The notes under the pieces: generated by a model
Seen by the model: the letters and a program-made list of their open reading frames with translations, nothing else
Databases searched by the model: none
Told to the model about the DNA's origin: nothing
In this document: one piece after another, positions 63,894-64,000 of the stretch
Layout: the number at the start of each line of letters is the position of its first letter
Numbering within the stretch: position 1 is the first letter of the stretch
Assembly: GCA_029255685.2 (NCBI GenBank)
Contig: CM055318.2
Coordinates: forward strand, 3,725,001 to 3,789,000
DNA: 64,000 nucleotides
Origin: Silene conica
Taxonomy: Eukaryota > Streptophyta > Magnoliopsida > Caryophyllales > Caryophyllaceae
Reading direction: 5' to 3'
Position numbers and translations under genes: made by a program

Positions 63894-64000
63894 CTAAGGA
63901 AATTATTAACCAAAATAACAATCGAGCATTATTGTGATTATTGACCATTTTTATGTATCTTAGAGTTTATCAAAAAAAATTGTACTATATTTATAGGCTT
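63894..64000. other. Neprosin intron running out of the window
   Basis: The CTTAG acceptor at 63894-63898 (minus strand) precedes the first visible neprosin exon. Further N-terminal exons must lie beyond the right edge. Confidence 0.5.

Overview
The window is nuclear DNA of a flowering plant. Genes are sparse, AT-rich and intron-containing, and they lie among many small DNA transposons, Helitrons and LTR-element relics. A canonical four-exon plant actin gene, a P-class PPR gene, a neprosin gene and a WAV3-type RING-vWA gene all point to a dicot. The recurring palindrome TACGGAGTA and the transposon families suggest Caryophyllales (amaranth/spinach/pink relatives), but that is inference. All gene models come from reading frames, splice consensus and remembered families; no search was run.

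Layout. 1-1336: 3' end of an ABCC (MRP) transporter. 2316-3878: mitochondrial PPR gene with an in-frame TAG. 3879-6835: repeats, including a near-perfect hairpin MITE. 6836-9345: two-exon ankyrin gene. 10578-11375 (-): TLC-domain membrane protein. 11376-20668: about 9 kb of repeat-rich DNA, ending in the probable leader of the next gene. 20669-25982: six-exon Ser/Pro-rich protein ending in a CaaX-like box. 27068-29025 (-): actin. 29568-31657: composite transposon with nested Helitron and MITE. 32934-35638: RING-vWA protein with an RNA polymerase II CTD-like tail. 35937-37097 (-): F-box protein. 37696-38326: complete-looking TRIM inside a minisatellite. 39957-46247 (-): three-exon ankyrin gene with two large introns. 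46248-51434: MITEs and a LINE tail. 51435-55170: decayed neprosin copy and a ~305-bp tandem array split by an LTR-type element. 55619-63893 (-): neprosin gene whose fourth visible exon is split by a 5.5-kb Mutator-like element. That element carries a captured host-gene piece and a Ty1/copia relic.

The genes form no operon or pathway; they are neighbours in a transposon-rich euchromatic region. Most introns longer than 400 bp contain a recognisable mobile element, so much of gene size here comes from insertions. The two most notable items are the heptad-repeat tail on the RING-vWA protein and the nested insertion in the neprosin exon, where a 9-bp duplication lets the original exon boundaries be read.
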